Of a DNA stretch of 7,309 nt, positions 1-5,949 are shown piece after piece. The DNA lies in contig CALAFS010000017.1 of the NCBI GenBank assembly GCA_937892405.1, forward strand, positions 1-7,309, given 5' to 3'. Numbering within the stretch: position 1 is the stretch's first letter; the number at the start of each line of letters is the position of its first letter. The stretch is from an uncultured Clostridia bacterium. Lineage in GTDB: Bacteria; Bacillota; Clostridia; Oscillospirales; CAG-272. The notes under the pieces are model-generated. The model saw only the letters and a program-made list of their open reading frames with translations, searched no databases and was not told where the DNA came from. The position numbers and the translations under genes are program-made.

Positions 1-108
1 TCCTGCCCCGTCCCCGTCATGGATCAGTATGTTCTCGCCGCCTTTCTCTCGGGCGGAGATTTCGAGCGGCACCTTAACCGGGAGAGGAAGAAGATGGAAA
101 CGAAGTAA
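1..108 (+). CDS. C-terminal fragment of a MocR/PdxR-like regulator (GntR-aminotransferase fusion), 5' end outside window, apparently truncated at its 3' end
   Basis: Reading frame 1 is open from the window edge to a TAA at 106-108 and gives 35 residues. The stretch VPVMDQYVLAAFLSGGDFER followed by HLNRERKK resembles the segment near the start of the C-terminal small domain in MocR-type regulators, where a 'Q..LA.FI..G.FE.H.RRMR..Y' pattern is typical. These proteins are PLP-binding transcription factors with an N-terminal GntR winged helix and a class-I aminotransferase-like domain. In the family roughly 80-100 further residues normally follow this motif. Here the frame ends about eight residues later, just where the DNA turns AT-rich, so the gene may be broken. 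A free-standing class-I aminotransferase is the alternative. No terminator hairpin follows the stop. The identification rests on a short segment. Confidence 0.55.
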   Translation, partial: SCPVPVMDQYVLAAFLSGGDFERHLNRERKKMETK

Positions 109-139
109 TAAATCTCAAAAAAATTGTTCTCTTAATTCC

Positions 140-168
140 TTGATTTCCTTGCTTTAACATTGTATAAT
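140..168 (+). promoter_or_regulatory. Sigma-A-type promoter for the AT-rich HNH-like gene
   Basis: A TTGATT box (140-145) lies exactly 17 bp upstream of a perfect TATAAT (163-168), with AT-rich flanks. The predicted start is near 175, giving a leader of about 33 nt before the ATG at 208. This promoter lies inside the AT-rich block, so the gene carries its own expression signals and does not depend on the upstream regulator gene. Confidence 0.75.
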
Positions 169-207
169 AATTATGTAGATAGAAACTAAAAATAATGTGA
201 GGTTTAT

Positions 208-1527
208 ATGACGCAACAAGAAATATTAAAAGAAGTAAAAATGCCTTATTCAGTGCTGATTCAATATTTAATCCAAAAATATGGCGCAGCTGAGCATGAT
301 TATTTTGCAACCGAAAGTCTCAAGTCAAAAAATAAGAAAGCGTCTCGCACCTCTGAAGGACTTTATTGCCACCATATGGACGAAGATAAAGGAGGAAATC
401 TTTCAACTCTTCCTCAAGCAAAAATGCAACCCTTTGCATGGCAAAAGAAAGAGCGCTTGGTATATTGCAATGCGATCGAACACTTAATTCTGCATATAAA
501 AATTTTAGTTATGCGATGGAGAGTAAAAGACATAGAAACCCCCGCCGATGTTTCTCGCTTTCATAGCACTGGAGGCGCTATGATGGTTGCACGCGATATC
601 AATGATATGTTTATGAATGACGGAACCACTCTTTCGTGGAAGCAACATTGTTTTGCAGCAATAAAAGATAACTATATAGATTATGTTGATTTGATAGCAG
701 CTCTCATGAAATACATAGATATTAACTACACCGGAATACGAAGTGCCACTTCGGTATTGCAAGAAAAAATCATAAACTTAGATAATTTAACGGAAATTCC
801 GAAATTCATTCCCAAAGAAGACCTTTATAACGATAAGAATATTGCAAGTCTTCCGTTCGCTGAGATGAGTTATGCCGATGTTTGTGAACTTAATGTAAGA
901 GAATTGGCGACTGGTTTTAGTAACTTTTATCCAAGCATCTACTTTGATGTTAAAAATAACTCTTCTAAATTTGTGCAAGACTATGCTGAAGCATTTTCAG
1001 TAGATTTCATCGGTTATGGTTATCCTGAATTTTCCGACATCAAATTAGATGCAAATTTTCACGCAAAAAATGCTGACGAATATATATCAAAAGCTCTACC
1101 TATGTACAGCGAAACAAACTACGATTTCAAACAAAAGAAGTGTGTGTTTTGGCAAGGAGAAATTCCGGACTTCGTACTTAATGATGACAAAATGTTTTTC
1201 ATTGTTAGATTGAGCGCTATGTTCAAAATAAAAGACGGTGAAACTCCGTTTGTCAGATACAGAGAATATGGGGATCTTCTCAGATTCCCAATGACAATCA
1301 AACTTTCTGCCTCTCATAATTTTATTCATGACGACTATAAAATAATCGACACATCTTTACTATATGATAGCAAAACAAACAGCTGGTGTTCAAAAATCAA
1401 AGACTTCTCCGGAAATATCAAAGACATAAGAGTGATATTAACTCTCGGAAAAGAAGATTTTATCTTATTTCTAAAAACACACACCATTTTTTCACTTCAA
1501 ACACTTGATGGCTGCTATTTTGTTTGA
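208..1527 (+). CDS. Putative HNH-family nuclease-like protein with a large unknown C-terminal region
   Basis: The gene encodes a 439-aa protein with no signal peptide or clear membrane segment. I chose the ATG at 208 because GAGG (199-202) sits 5 nt upstream; the next in-frame ATG (241) has no good ribosome site. Residues about 15-100 look like an HNH/beta-beta-alpha-metal finger: RTSEGLYCHHMDED (H55, H56, D58, E59) is followed by a linker and LVYCNAIEHLILH (N88, E91, H92, H96). This matches the 'HH.x.E ... N..EH...H' arrangement of phage- and Firmicutes-type HNH endonucleases. Residues about 110-190 appear helical. Residues 190-439 are acidic/aromatic-rich and I recognise no domain there. 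Base composition is far more AT-rich than in all neighbours and codon choice differs, which suggests recent transfer. It stands alone with its own promoter. A DNA-cleaving accessory, defence or homing role is an inference. Nuclease activity is not shown, and the finger could be a degenerate DNA-binding remnant. Confidence 0.75.
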   Translation: MTQQEILKEVKMPYSVLIQYLIQKYGAAEHDYFATESLKSKNKKASRTSEGLYCHHMDEDKGGNLSTLPQAKMQPFAWQKKERLVYCNAIEHLILHIKILVMRWRVKDIETPADVSRFHSTGGAMMVARDINDMFMNDGTTLSWKQHCFAAIKDNYIDYVDLIAALMKYIDINYTGIRSATSVLQEKIINLDNLTEIPKFIPKEDLYNDKNIASLPFAEMSYADVCELNVRELATGFSNFYPSIYFDVKNNSSKFVQDYAEAFSVDFIGYGYPEFSDIKLDANFHAKNADEYISKALPMYSETNYDFKQKKCVFWQGEIPDFVLNDDKMFFIVRLSAMFKIKDGETPFVRYREYGDLLRFPMTIKLSASHNFIHDDYKIIDTSLLYDSKTNSWCSKIKDFSGNIKDIRVILTLGKEDFILFLKTHTIFSLQTLDGCYFV

Positions 1528-1606
1528 ATGACGCTCGAACCAAAGCAAAAAAAGTCTTTCAGAAAGTAAGAATTGAAGATTTCTAATACAAACTACGCAT
1601 AAAATC

Positions 1607-1629
1607 AACCTGAGTCATGTGGTCAGGTT
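1607..1629. repeat. 7-bp inverted repeat, 9-nt loop
   Basis: AACCTGA (1607-1613) is mirrored exactly by TCAGGTT (1623-1629) around a 9-nt loop, 80 bp after the HNH-like stop codon. No T-run follows, so a terminator is doubtful. It could be a weak RNA hairpin or a protein-binding dyad. Confidence 0.4.
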
Positions 1630-1704
1630 ACCCCATCAAAAGAAACATTTCAAAAGCACTATATTTGATATCACGAGAGAACGGATAGAAAAACAACATT
1701 CCGT

Positions 1705-1738
1705 CGGTGATCTCCGCTTTTCTCAGCGGAGATCACCG
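1705..1738. repeat. Perfect 14-bp hairpin (imperfect terminator or repeat-element core)
   Basis: The arms 1705-1718 and 1725-1738 are perfect reverse complements around the 6-nt loop TTTCTC. The arm reads CGGTGATCTCCGCT. Neither strand shows a U-tract directly after the stem, so it is not a canonical intrinsic terminator. It may still stabilise or end the transcript of the HNH-like gene. Its 3' arm overlaps the next hairpin by five bases, so the two structures compete. Confidence 0.65.
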
Positions 1739-1761
1739 CGGCACCGTGAGGTGACGCGGTG
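1734..1761. repeat. GNRA-capped hairpin overlapping the 14-bp hairpin
   Basis: CACCGCG (1734-1740) pairs with CGCGGTG (1755-1761). After one G/A mismatch, CACC (1742-1745) pairs with GGTG (1750-1753), closed by the tetraloop GTGA, which fits the GNRA consensus in RNA. The fold would be very stable. It shares bases 1734-1738 with the preceding hairpin, so only one can form completely. It lies upstream of the promoter of the MATE gene and so would be transcribed only from the left, or on the opposite strand. Confidence 0.5.
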
Positions 1762-1791
1762 GGGGATCCGTTTTCGCTTTGACATTCGTTT

Positions 1792-1807
1792 TTTGCGGGA
1801 GCGCAAA
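1792..1807. repeat. Short hairpin, 6-bp stem with GGAG loop
   Basis: TTTGCG (1792-1797) and CGCAAA (1802-1807) form a perfect 6-bp stem with a four-base loop. It is the third hairpin within about 100 bp and may belong to the same intergenic repeat element. It is short enough to occur by chance. Confidence 0.3.
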
Positions 1808-1855
1808 GGCTGGAATCTCCCGATCTTGAGATAGCTTTTCGGGATTTATGCTCTA

Positions 1856-1884
1856 TTGACAAACAGCATATCTCGTAGTAATAT
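1856..1884 (+). promoter_or_regulatory. Sigma-A-type promoter for the MATE transporter gene
   Basis: A perfect -35 box TTGACA (1856-1861) is separated by 17 bp from TAATAT (1879-1884), a 4/6 match to the -10 consensus. TATAAA at 1882-1887 overlaps it but would need a 20-bp spacer. The predicted start near 1891 leaves a leader of about 140 nt before the ATG at 2033, unusually long for a simple transporter gene. Confidence 0.65.
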
Positions 1885-1947
1885 AAAAGTGTACAGCTTC
1901 TCTTTCCCATAGAAAAAGCGTCATTGCATACGGCGCTTTGTCGAGAC

Positions 1948-1969
1948 GCGGATTTTCTCATCCGCTTTT
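1948..1969 (+). terminator. Terminator-like hairpin in the leader of the MATE gene (candidate attenuator)
   Basis: GCGGAT (1948-1953) and ATCCGC (1960-1965) form a perfect 6-bp stem with a 6-nt loop TTTCTC, followed directly by TTTT and a pyrimidine-rich tail. It lies between the promoter at 1856-1884 and the coding sequence, so it could prematurely end transcription under some condition. The stem and U-tract are both short. A second weak hairpin (AAAGCG 1915-1920 with CGCTTT 1934-1939) lies just upstream. No known riboswitch class is recognised. Confidence 0.35.
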
Positions 1970-2032
1970 CCTTGGGGCATACGGTATTGCAAAAATCAAA
2001 GGAGTATGCGAAGACTGTACGAAGGACAGAGA

Positions 2033-3343
2033 ATGAAACAGAAACTTTCGGAGCTGAGATCGTTCCGCTTTCGGCTGTGGCTCTCCCTTTGCGCGCTCGC
2101 GCTGATCCCCGCGGTGTATCAGACGGTCAAGACTTTTCTGATCTCCTCCGGCGGACAGGCGGGGGCGTTCGACATCATCGGACAGATGGAATGGTTCGAC
2201 TTAATCAACGAGACTTTACAGGCGTTTCTGATCATGCCTTTATATTCGGTGCTGAACCGGGTTTGGAAGGAGGAAAAAGACGGCTTTGCAAAGGCGGTCT
2301 TCAAAACCGGGGCGGTAGCCTTTCTTCTTTACACGCTTTTCTCGATCGGGGTGCTGATCTACGGCAATGTGCTCCTCGGCGCCATGAGCCCGGGCGAGAT
2401 CGACTTCGCACTCACGGCGACCTACCTCCGCCTTGAGACGGTCGCCTTTATGGCGGGACTTGTCGTCAGTTTTGCCAATGTGGTTTTCGTCGTCATCGGC
2501 AAAGATAAAAATGTGTATATCTTCCTCGGGGTCCGCACGGCGCTGTCCCTCGTCGCCGATTTCCTTCTGATTCCGAACTTCGGCGTCCTCGGTGTGGCGA
2601 TCTCGAACATTATCACGGGCGCCCTGTTATCCGTCGCGTGTCTTCTGCTTCTTTACCGACAGGGATACTTCCGCCTCTGCCGATGGACAAAAGCCGACGG
2701 CGCGATGTTCCTCTCCTGGGGGAAAACCGGCGTCTTCTCGGGGCTTCAGCAATTCGTCGACAACTTTATCTATGCCGTCATGGTCTGTAAGATGGTGAAC
2801 ATGGTCGCCGAGCAGGGGAACTACTGGATTGCGAATAATTTTATCTGGGGCTTTCTTCTGATTCCGATTTCCGCCCTTGCCGAGGTGATCCGCTCGGACT
2901 GCAAGGAGGGGTACCGAAACCTCCGACGCGCAAACTATATTTTCATTGCCGCCGCAAGCGTCCTGCTCTGGGCGCTCACGATACCCGCATGGATTCCCTT
3001 CTTCCGCTATGCGCAGAATCTCGGGAACGCGGAGGAGATCTTTTCCATCGTCATTCGTCTCGTCCCCTTCTATATCGCATATGCCGGCTGTGCAATCCAT
3101 GACAATATCTTCATCGGTCTCGGTAAAACCGGCTACAACGCGGTCAATTCCCTGATCGTCAACCTCGGGTATTACGGAATTTTTTATGTCCTTTACAAAA
3201 CGGGCGTTCTCTCGTTCGATATGAATACGATTATCCTGATGTTCGGCTTCGGCATGGTAGTACACCTTGTCATCTCGTTGATCGAAGAAAAAGTCTTTTT
3301 AAGACGAAGAGAGCAACATGCCGCGGACGATGTCGCCGCGTAG
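2033..3343 (+). CDS. MATE-family efflux transporter
   Basis: The gene encodes a polytopic inner-membrane protein of 436 aa, close to the usual 440-460 aa of MATE transporters. These export cationic drugs or metabolites by Na+ or H+ antiport. About twelve hydrophobic helices can be followed, beginning at residues 14-38, 45-75, 92-115 and 130-157. The family-like loop ADFLLIPNFGVLGVAISNI sits near residue 180 at the end of the first six-helix half. The C-terminus is charged (EEKVFLRRREQ). I prefer the ATG at 2033 because AAGGA (2022-2026) is 6 nt upstream. The frame is also open from an ATG at 2006, but the GGAG at 2001-2004 leaves only 1 nt, too tight for initiation; using it would add nine residues (MRRLYEGQR). 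The gene has its own promoter and terminator and is monocistronic. The substrate cannot be told from sequence. Confidence 0.88.
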   Translation: MKQKLSELRSFRFRLWLSLCALALIPAVYQTVKTFLISSGGQAGAFDIIGQMEWFDLINETLQAFLIMPLYSVLNRVWKEEKDGFAKAVFKTGAVAFLLYTLFSIGVLIYGNVLLGAMSPGEIDFALTATYLRLETVAFMAGLVVSFANVVFVVIGKDKNVYIFLGVRTALSLVADFLLIPNFGVLGVAISNIITGALLSVACLLLLYRQGYFRLCRWTKADGAMFLSWGKTGVFSGLQQFVDNFIYAVMVCKMVNMVAEQGNYWIANNFIWGFLLIPISALAEVIRSDCKEGYRNLRRANYIFIAAASVLLWALTIPAWIPFFRYAQNLGNAEEIFSIVIRLVPFYIAYAGCAIHDNIFIGLGKTGYNAVNSLIVNLGYYGIFYVLYKTGVLSFDMNTIILMFGFGMVVHLVISLIEEKVFLRRREQHAADDVAA

Positions 3344-3382
3344 CAAAAAGGCTTCGGAGATTTTTCTCCGAAGCCTTTTTGC
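3343..3382. terminator. Bidirectional intrinsic terminator between MATE and DUF1963 genes
   Basis: A perfect 18-bp stem (3343-3360 with 3365-3382) has a TTTT loop. The arms begin GCAAAAAGG and end CCTTTTTGC, so each strand has an A-tract before and a T-tract within the end of the stem, the usual form of a terminator working both ways. It starts on the last base of the MATE stop codon (TAG 3341-3343). It also lies about 135 bp downstream of the converging DUF1963 gene, with nothing else recognisable between. Confidence 0.92.
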
Positions 3383-3517
3383 TTTGTCCCTGCCAAAGCC
3401 GAGAATTCTTTCATTCTGTGCATTTTGCCAATAAAGCTTTGCAATACTCAGGAAATCTTGCAGGTGAACGCTTGTCACAGCGAGTCGGGCGGCACGCAAA
3501 CAGTGTAAAGAGTGCAA

Positions 3518-4408
3518 TCAACAACACTGCACGCAGAACTCGGTTTCACCAAACCGTCTCGCCGCGAGGTCGTCCTTTCTGATGTAAAAATACAGCATGC
3601 CGCAATCGCCGAACATGTATTCAAAATTGTCGGTTGCAATCGTGGAGAGCTGAAGCAGCAAGGTCCAGTCCTTCGCATGTGCTTTGACCTCCGCCCGGAC
3701 ATCTTCCGGGGTATTCCGGGTACTGTTCACATTGCCGCAATACAGCCCGCGATGGATCCACTCACATTCGGTCAGCATTTCGTCCTGGATCGTATCGGCA
3801 TAGCCGAGGATCTTTGCCCCTTCCGGATCGCGCTCCGGATCGACGCCGAGCTTTGCGCGCACTTTGTCGTACTCGTCCCACTCACAGGCAAGATCGCTGT
3901 AATCCGCGAACTCGTCAAAGGTGGGATAAGATACCTGCGATCGGAAAGACAGGGCGATTTCCGGGATTCTGTATTCCGCCGCGAGATCGTCCGGCAGCTC
4001 TCTTTGCGAGAAGCCATCAATATTTTCAAAATAAAATACTTTCGCCGCCCCGTAATCGGCGGGGTCAAAGCCCCATGTCGCCGATTCACATTCATAGAAA
4101 AAGGAGAGAATTCCCTTCTCCGGCAGGACGCCGTCCCTGTCATACGCCTTCACCTCCTCGAGGCGGAGCTGACAGAAAAAGGACAGGGGGCGAATGACAT
4201 CGTCGTCATAGCTTTGGAAAGTGGGCCATATAAAATCCGCGGGAAGATACGGCTTGCCGCCGATTTTACTCGCGTCGGGCGCGACCGCTTTCCCCTTCCC
4301 GTCTTCCTTGATGGCAATCTCGTTTTTGGCAAGGGAGCGGAGCACATCGCGAAGATCCGGCGCGCCGCCGCTTGCCTCCTTTTTGTTTAACCGACGGAAA
4401 ATCGACAT
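3518..4408 (-). CDS. YwqG-family (DUF1963) protein
   Basis: The product has 296 aa and no signal or membrane segments, so it is probably cytoplasmic. The start at 4408 is set by AGGAGG about 7 nt upstream on the minus strand. An ATG 26 codons further upstream lacks this site and would overlap the preceding gene. DUF1963 hallmarks appear in order: SKIGGKPYLP (47-56), WP (61-62), PLSFFCQLRL (74-83), GILSFFY (99-105), a degenerate GY...Q segment (202-208), DWTLLLQL (247-254) and GDCGMLYFYI (267-276) followed by DDL. The family (B. subtilis YwqG is the reference) has no established biochemical function. It is the second gene of an operon, 53 nt after the amidohydrolase with no hairpin between, and ends towards the shared terminator at 3343-3382. 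The family call is firm, the function unknown. Confidence 0.9.
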   Translation of the reverse strand: MSIFRRLNKKEASGGAPDLRDVLRSLAKNEIAIKEDGKGKAVAPDASKIGGKPYLPADFIWPTFQSYDDDVIRPLSFFCQLRLEEVKAYDRDGVLPEKGILSFFYECESATWGFDPADYGAAKVFYFENIDGFSQRELPDDLAAEYRIPEIALSFRSQVSYPTFDEFADYSDLACEWDEYDKVRAKLGVDPERDPEGAKILGYADTIQDEMLTECEWIHRGLYCGNVNSTRNTPEDVRAEVKAHAKDWTLLLQLSTIATDNFEYMFGDCGMLYFYIRKDDLAARRFGETEFCVQCC

Positions 4409-4461
4409 GTTCTTTCCTCCTATCTTACAAAGACAAAAAATAAATGCAAAAAATCGGGACA

Positions 4462-5679
4462 TTATTTTGCGTGGTCTTCGAGCCAACGCGCCGCCATATA
4501 GGCATAGACCGCACTGCCGATGTCCAGCGCGTCGGGATCGAATCTCACCATCGGGTGATGCTGCGGATAAATATAGCCTTTCTCGGGTTGACCCGCCGCC
4601 AGCGCGAGCATGACCGAAGGCACTCTCTGACTGATATAGGCAAAGTCCTCGGAGCCTGCCGACCCGGAGGCACCGCCCGCGGAAAGCTCTGCGACGGTGA
4701 AGGCTCTTCCCTCTCCGAGAAGCTCCTTCGCATAGCGAGAGGCTTCGGCGGAGAGCGCTTTATCGTTTTTCAGTGTCGGGCAACCGCTGCCGAAGGTGAG
4801 CTCCGCCCCGGCACGGAACGCGCCGGCGATGCCCTCTGCGATGTCGGTCATGCGCACCTTGATCTTATCGCGCACGCCCTCGTCGAAAGTGCGCAGGCTT
4901 CCGCTCATGACCGCCTCGTCGGGAATGGCGTTCGCCGCCGTGCCTGCGTGCAGAGTGCCGACGGTCAGTACCGCGCGGTCATTTATCGCAAGCTCGCGCG
5001 ACGGAATTTCCTGCAAGGCGATCAGAATATGCGCCGCCGCGGTCAGCGGATCGACCCCCGTGTCCGGCATGGAGCCGTGGCACCCCTTCCCCCGCACGCG
5101 GATCGTGAAATAATCCGCCGCCGGTGCGCTGACGCCGGGATCGGACACGATCACCGTGCCGGGCGCAAAGGGCATGCCCGCCATCACATGAATCATCAGG
5201 GCGGCGTCCACCGACGGATTTTCGAGCACGCCGGCGCCGATCATGTCGACGGAGCCCTCAAAGATCTCTTCCGCGGGCTGAAACATGAGTTTGACCGTGC
5301 CGCAAAGCTCGCTCTCGTGTTTTTTCAGTAGCTTTGCCGCGCCGAGGAGCATCGCCGTGTGCATATCATGCCCGCACGCGTGCATACAGCCGTTCTCCGC
5401 GGCGAAGTCCACGCCCGACGCCTCACGGATCGGCAGAGCGTCCATGTCCGCGCGGAGCAAAAACACCCGCCCCGGTTTCTTCCCGCCGATCAGGGTGACA
5501 AGTCCCGCCCTGCCGCACGCCCGAGGCGAACAGCCGATGCTCTCAAGCTCCCCCTTCACATATGCCAGAGTGTTCTCAAGTTCAAATCCCACTTCCGCGT
5601 GTGCGTGCAGGTATTTTCTCTTTTCCGTGATCTCCGCCTTGATCTGTGCCGCTTCGCGGAGCAGTTCTTCTGCCGTCAT
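4462..5679 (-). CDS. M20D metallo-amidohydrolase (N-acyl-amino-acid/hippurate hydrolase type)
   Basis: The product is a 405-aa cytoplasmic enzyme, normal for the family, that would hydrolyse the amide bond of N-acyl or aromatic-acyl amino acids using two metal ions. The start at 5679 is chosen for AAAGGAG 7 nt upstream; the longer frame to 5739 has no ribosome site and runs into the promoter. Visible motifs: RADMDALPI (76-84), the metal site ACGHDMH (C102, H104), PAEE (E137 as general base and E138 as ligand), MIHV (H164), the lid-domain histidine in GKGCHGSMPD (H201), GTAANAIPDEA (246-256), AGSEDFA (341-347) and the final ligand in HHPMVRF (probably H375). All expected catalytic residues are present, so the enzyme should be active. 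Substrate assignment (hippurate, N-acetyl amino acid or other acyl amino acid) is not possible from sequence. It heads an operon with the DUF1963 gene. Confidence 0.93.
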   Translation of the reverse strand: MTAEELLREAAQIKAEITEKRKYLHAHAEVGFELENTLAYVKGELESIGCSPRACGRAGLVTLIGGKKPGRVFLLRADMDALPIREASGVDFAAENGCMHACGHDMHTAMLLGAAKLLKKHESELCGTVKLMFQPAEEIFEGSVDMIGAGVLENPSVDAALMIHVMAGMPFAPGTVIVSDPGVSAPAADYFTIRVRGKGCHGSMPDTGVDPLTAAAHILIALQEIPSRELAINDRAVLTVGTLHAGTAANAIPDEAVMSGSLRTFDEGVRDKIKVRMTDIAEGIAGAFRAGAELTFGSGCPTLKNDKALSAEASRYAKELLGEGRAFTVAELSAGGASGSAGSEDFAYISQRVPSVMLALAAGQPEKGYIYPQHHPMVRFDPDALDIGSAVYAYMAARWLEDHAK

Positions 5680-5729
5680 GGTATTTCTCCTTTGCTCATC
5701 CGACCGATCGTATATTGCTACCTGAATAT

Positions 5730-5758
5730 AGTATATCACATCATAAGAACAATATCAA
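5730..5758 (-). promoter_or_regulatory. Sigma-A-type promoter for the amidohydrolase-DUF1963 operon
   Basis: Read on the minus strand, TTGATA (5758-5753) is followed after exactly 17 bp by TATACT (5735-5730), each a 5/6 match to consensus. The predicted start is near 5723, about 43 nt ahead of the ATG at 5679. The -10 box lies in a small AT dyad (ATATAGTATAT on plus), which might be a binding site but may simply be the promoter. Confidence 0.75.
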
Positions 5759-5760
5759 GG

Positions 5761-5803
5761 GCAGGTGTCAAAGCAAGCCAAAAGCAGGCATCAAGGCAAA
5801 TCA
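5761..5803. repeat. Imperfect 20-bp direct repeat upstream of the amidohydrolase promoter
   Basis: The segments 5761-5780 (GCAGGTGTCAAAGCAAGCCA) and 5784-5803 (GCAGGCATCAAGGCAAATCA) match at 15 of 20 positions with a 23-bp period, and all five differences are transitions. They lie immediately upstream of the -35 box, as seen from the minus strand. They could be two copies of an activator site two helical turns apart, or a decayed tandem duplication. Confidence 0.4.
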
Positions 5804-5830
5804 TGCGGAGTCTCCCGCAAATGTCCGAGC

Positions 5831-5868
5831 AAAACAAAACGCAAGGTGTTCGCCTTGCGTTTTGTTTT
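5831..5868 (-). terminator. Intrinsic terminator downstream of galT
   Basis: A perfect 16-bp stem (5831-5846 with 5853-5868) surrounds a 6-nt loop. The arms are AAAACAAAACGCAAGG and its complement, so on the minus strand a T-rich arm ends the stem. It lies about 80 bp beyond the galT stop codon and separates galT from the promoter of the next minus-strand operon. The symmetrical A/T tracts would allow action in both directions, but no plus-strand gene feeds into it here. Confidence 0.85.
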
Positions 5869-5949
5869 ATCAATGTTATTGCTTTTATCGCCTTTTGTGA
5901 ATGATTATTTACAAATGAGGCTTTTCATATGGTGCATGCGATGAAGAAG

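Larger units (their letters stand above)
1528..1855. other. Gene-free intergenic stretch with several inverted repeats
   Basis: I find no convincing gene in this 328-bp region. The small frames here (plus 1619-1834, minus 1671-1961) have low-complexity, arginine-rich or mixed products and no ribosome sites. Composition changes from AT-rich (to about 1700) to GC-rich, marking the right edge of the atypical block. The right half is dominated by inverted repeats, described separately. None is followed by a proper U-tract, so the end of the HNH-like transcript is not obvious. Confidence 0.6.

Noticed and set aside
109..1700. Insertion sequence, homing element with flanking repeats, or CRISPR array
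   Set aside because: There is no transposase, no terminal inverted repeats, no target duplication and no regularly spaced repeats in or around the AT-rich block.
1671..1961. Minus-strand 96-aa frame spanning the hairpin cluster
   Set aside because: It reads through inverted repeats and the MATE promoter, has no ribosome site and has a low-information product. It is more likely a chance frame over a repeat element.
1700..2032. Known riboswitch or T-box upstream of the MATE gene
   Set aside because: I could not find the conserved core of any class I know. The strongest hairpins lie upstream of the promoter rather than in the leader.
2627..3265. Minus-strand 212-aa frame within the MATE gene
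   Set aside because: It is antisense to a clear membrane transporter. The charged product has no known motif and there is no ribosome site.
3299..3517. Minus-strand 72-aa frame after the DUF1963 gene
   Set aside because: It runs straight through the strong terminator at 3343-3382 and has no ribosome site or homology that I recognise.
3512..4390. Long plus-strand open frame (292 aa) opposite the DUF1963 gene
   Set aside because: It is a mirror frame of a gene whose own product carries clear DUF1963 motifs. It has no ribosome site and no recognisable domain.
4444..5331. Long plus-strand open frame (295 aa) opposite the amidohydrolase gene
   Set aside because: The product is arginine/histidine-rich and lacks family motifs, while the opposite strand encodes a complete M20D enzyme. 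It is a GC-driven shadow frame.
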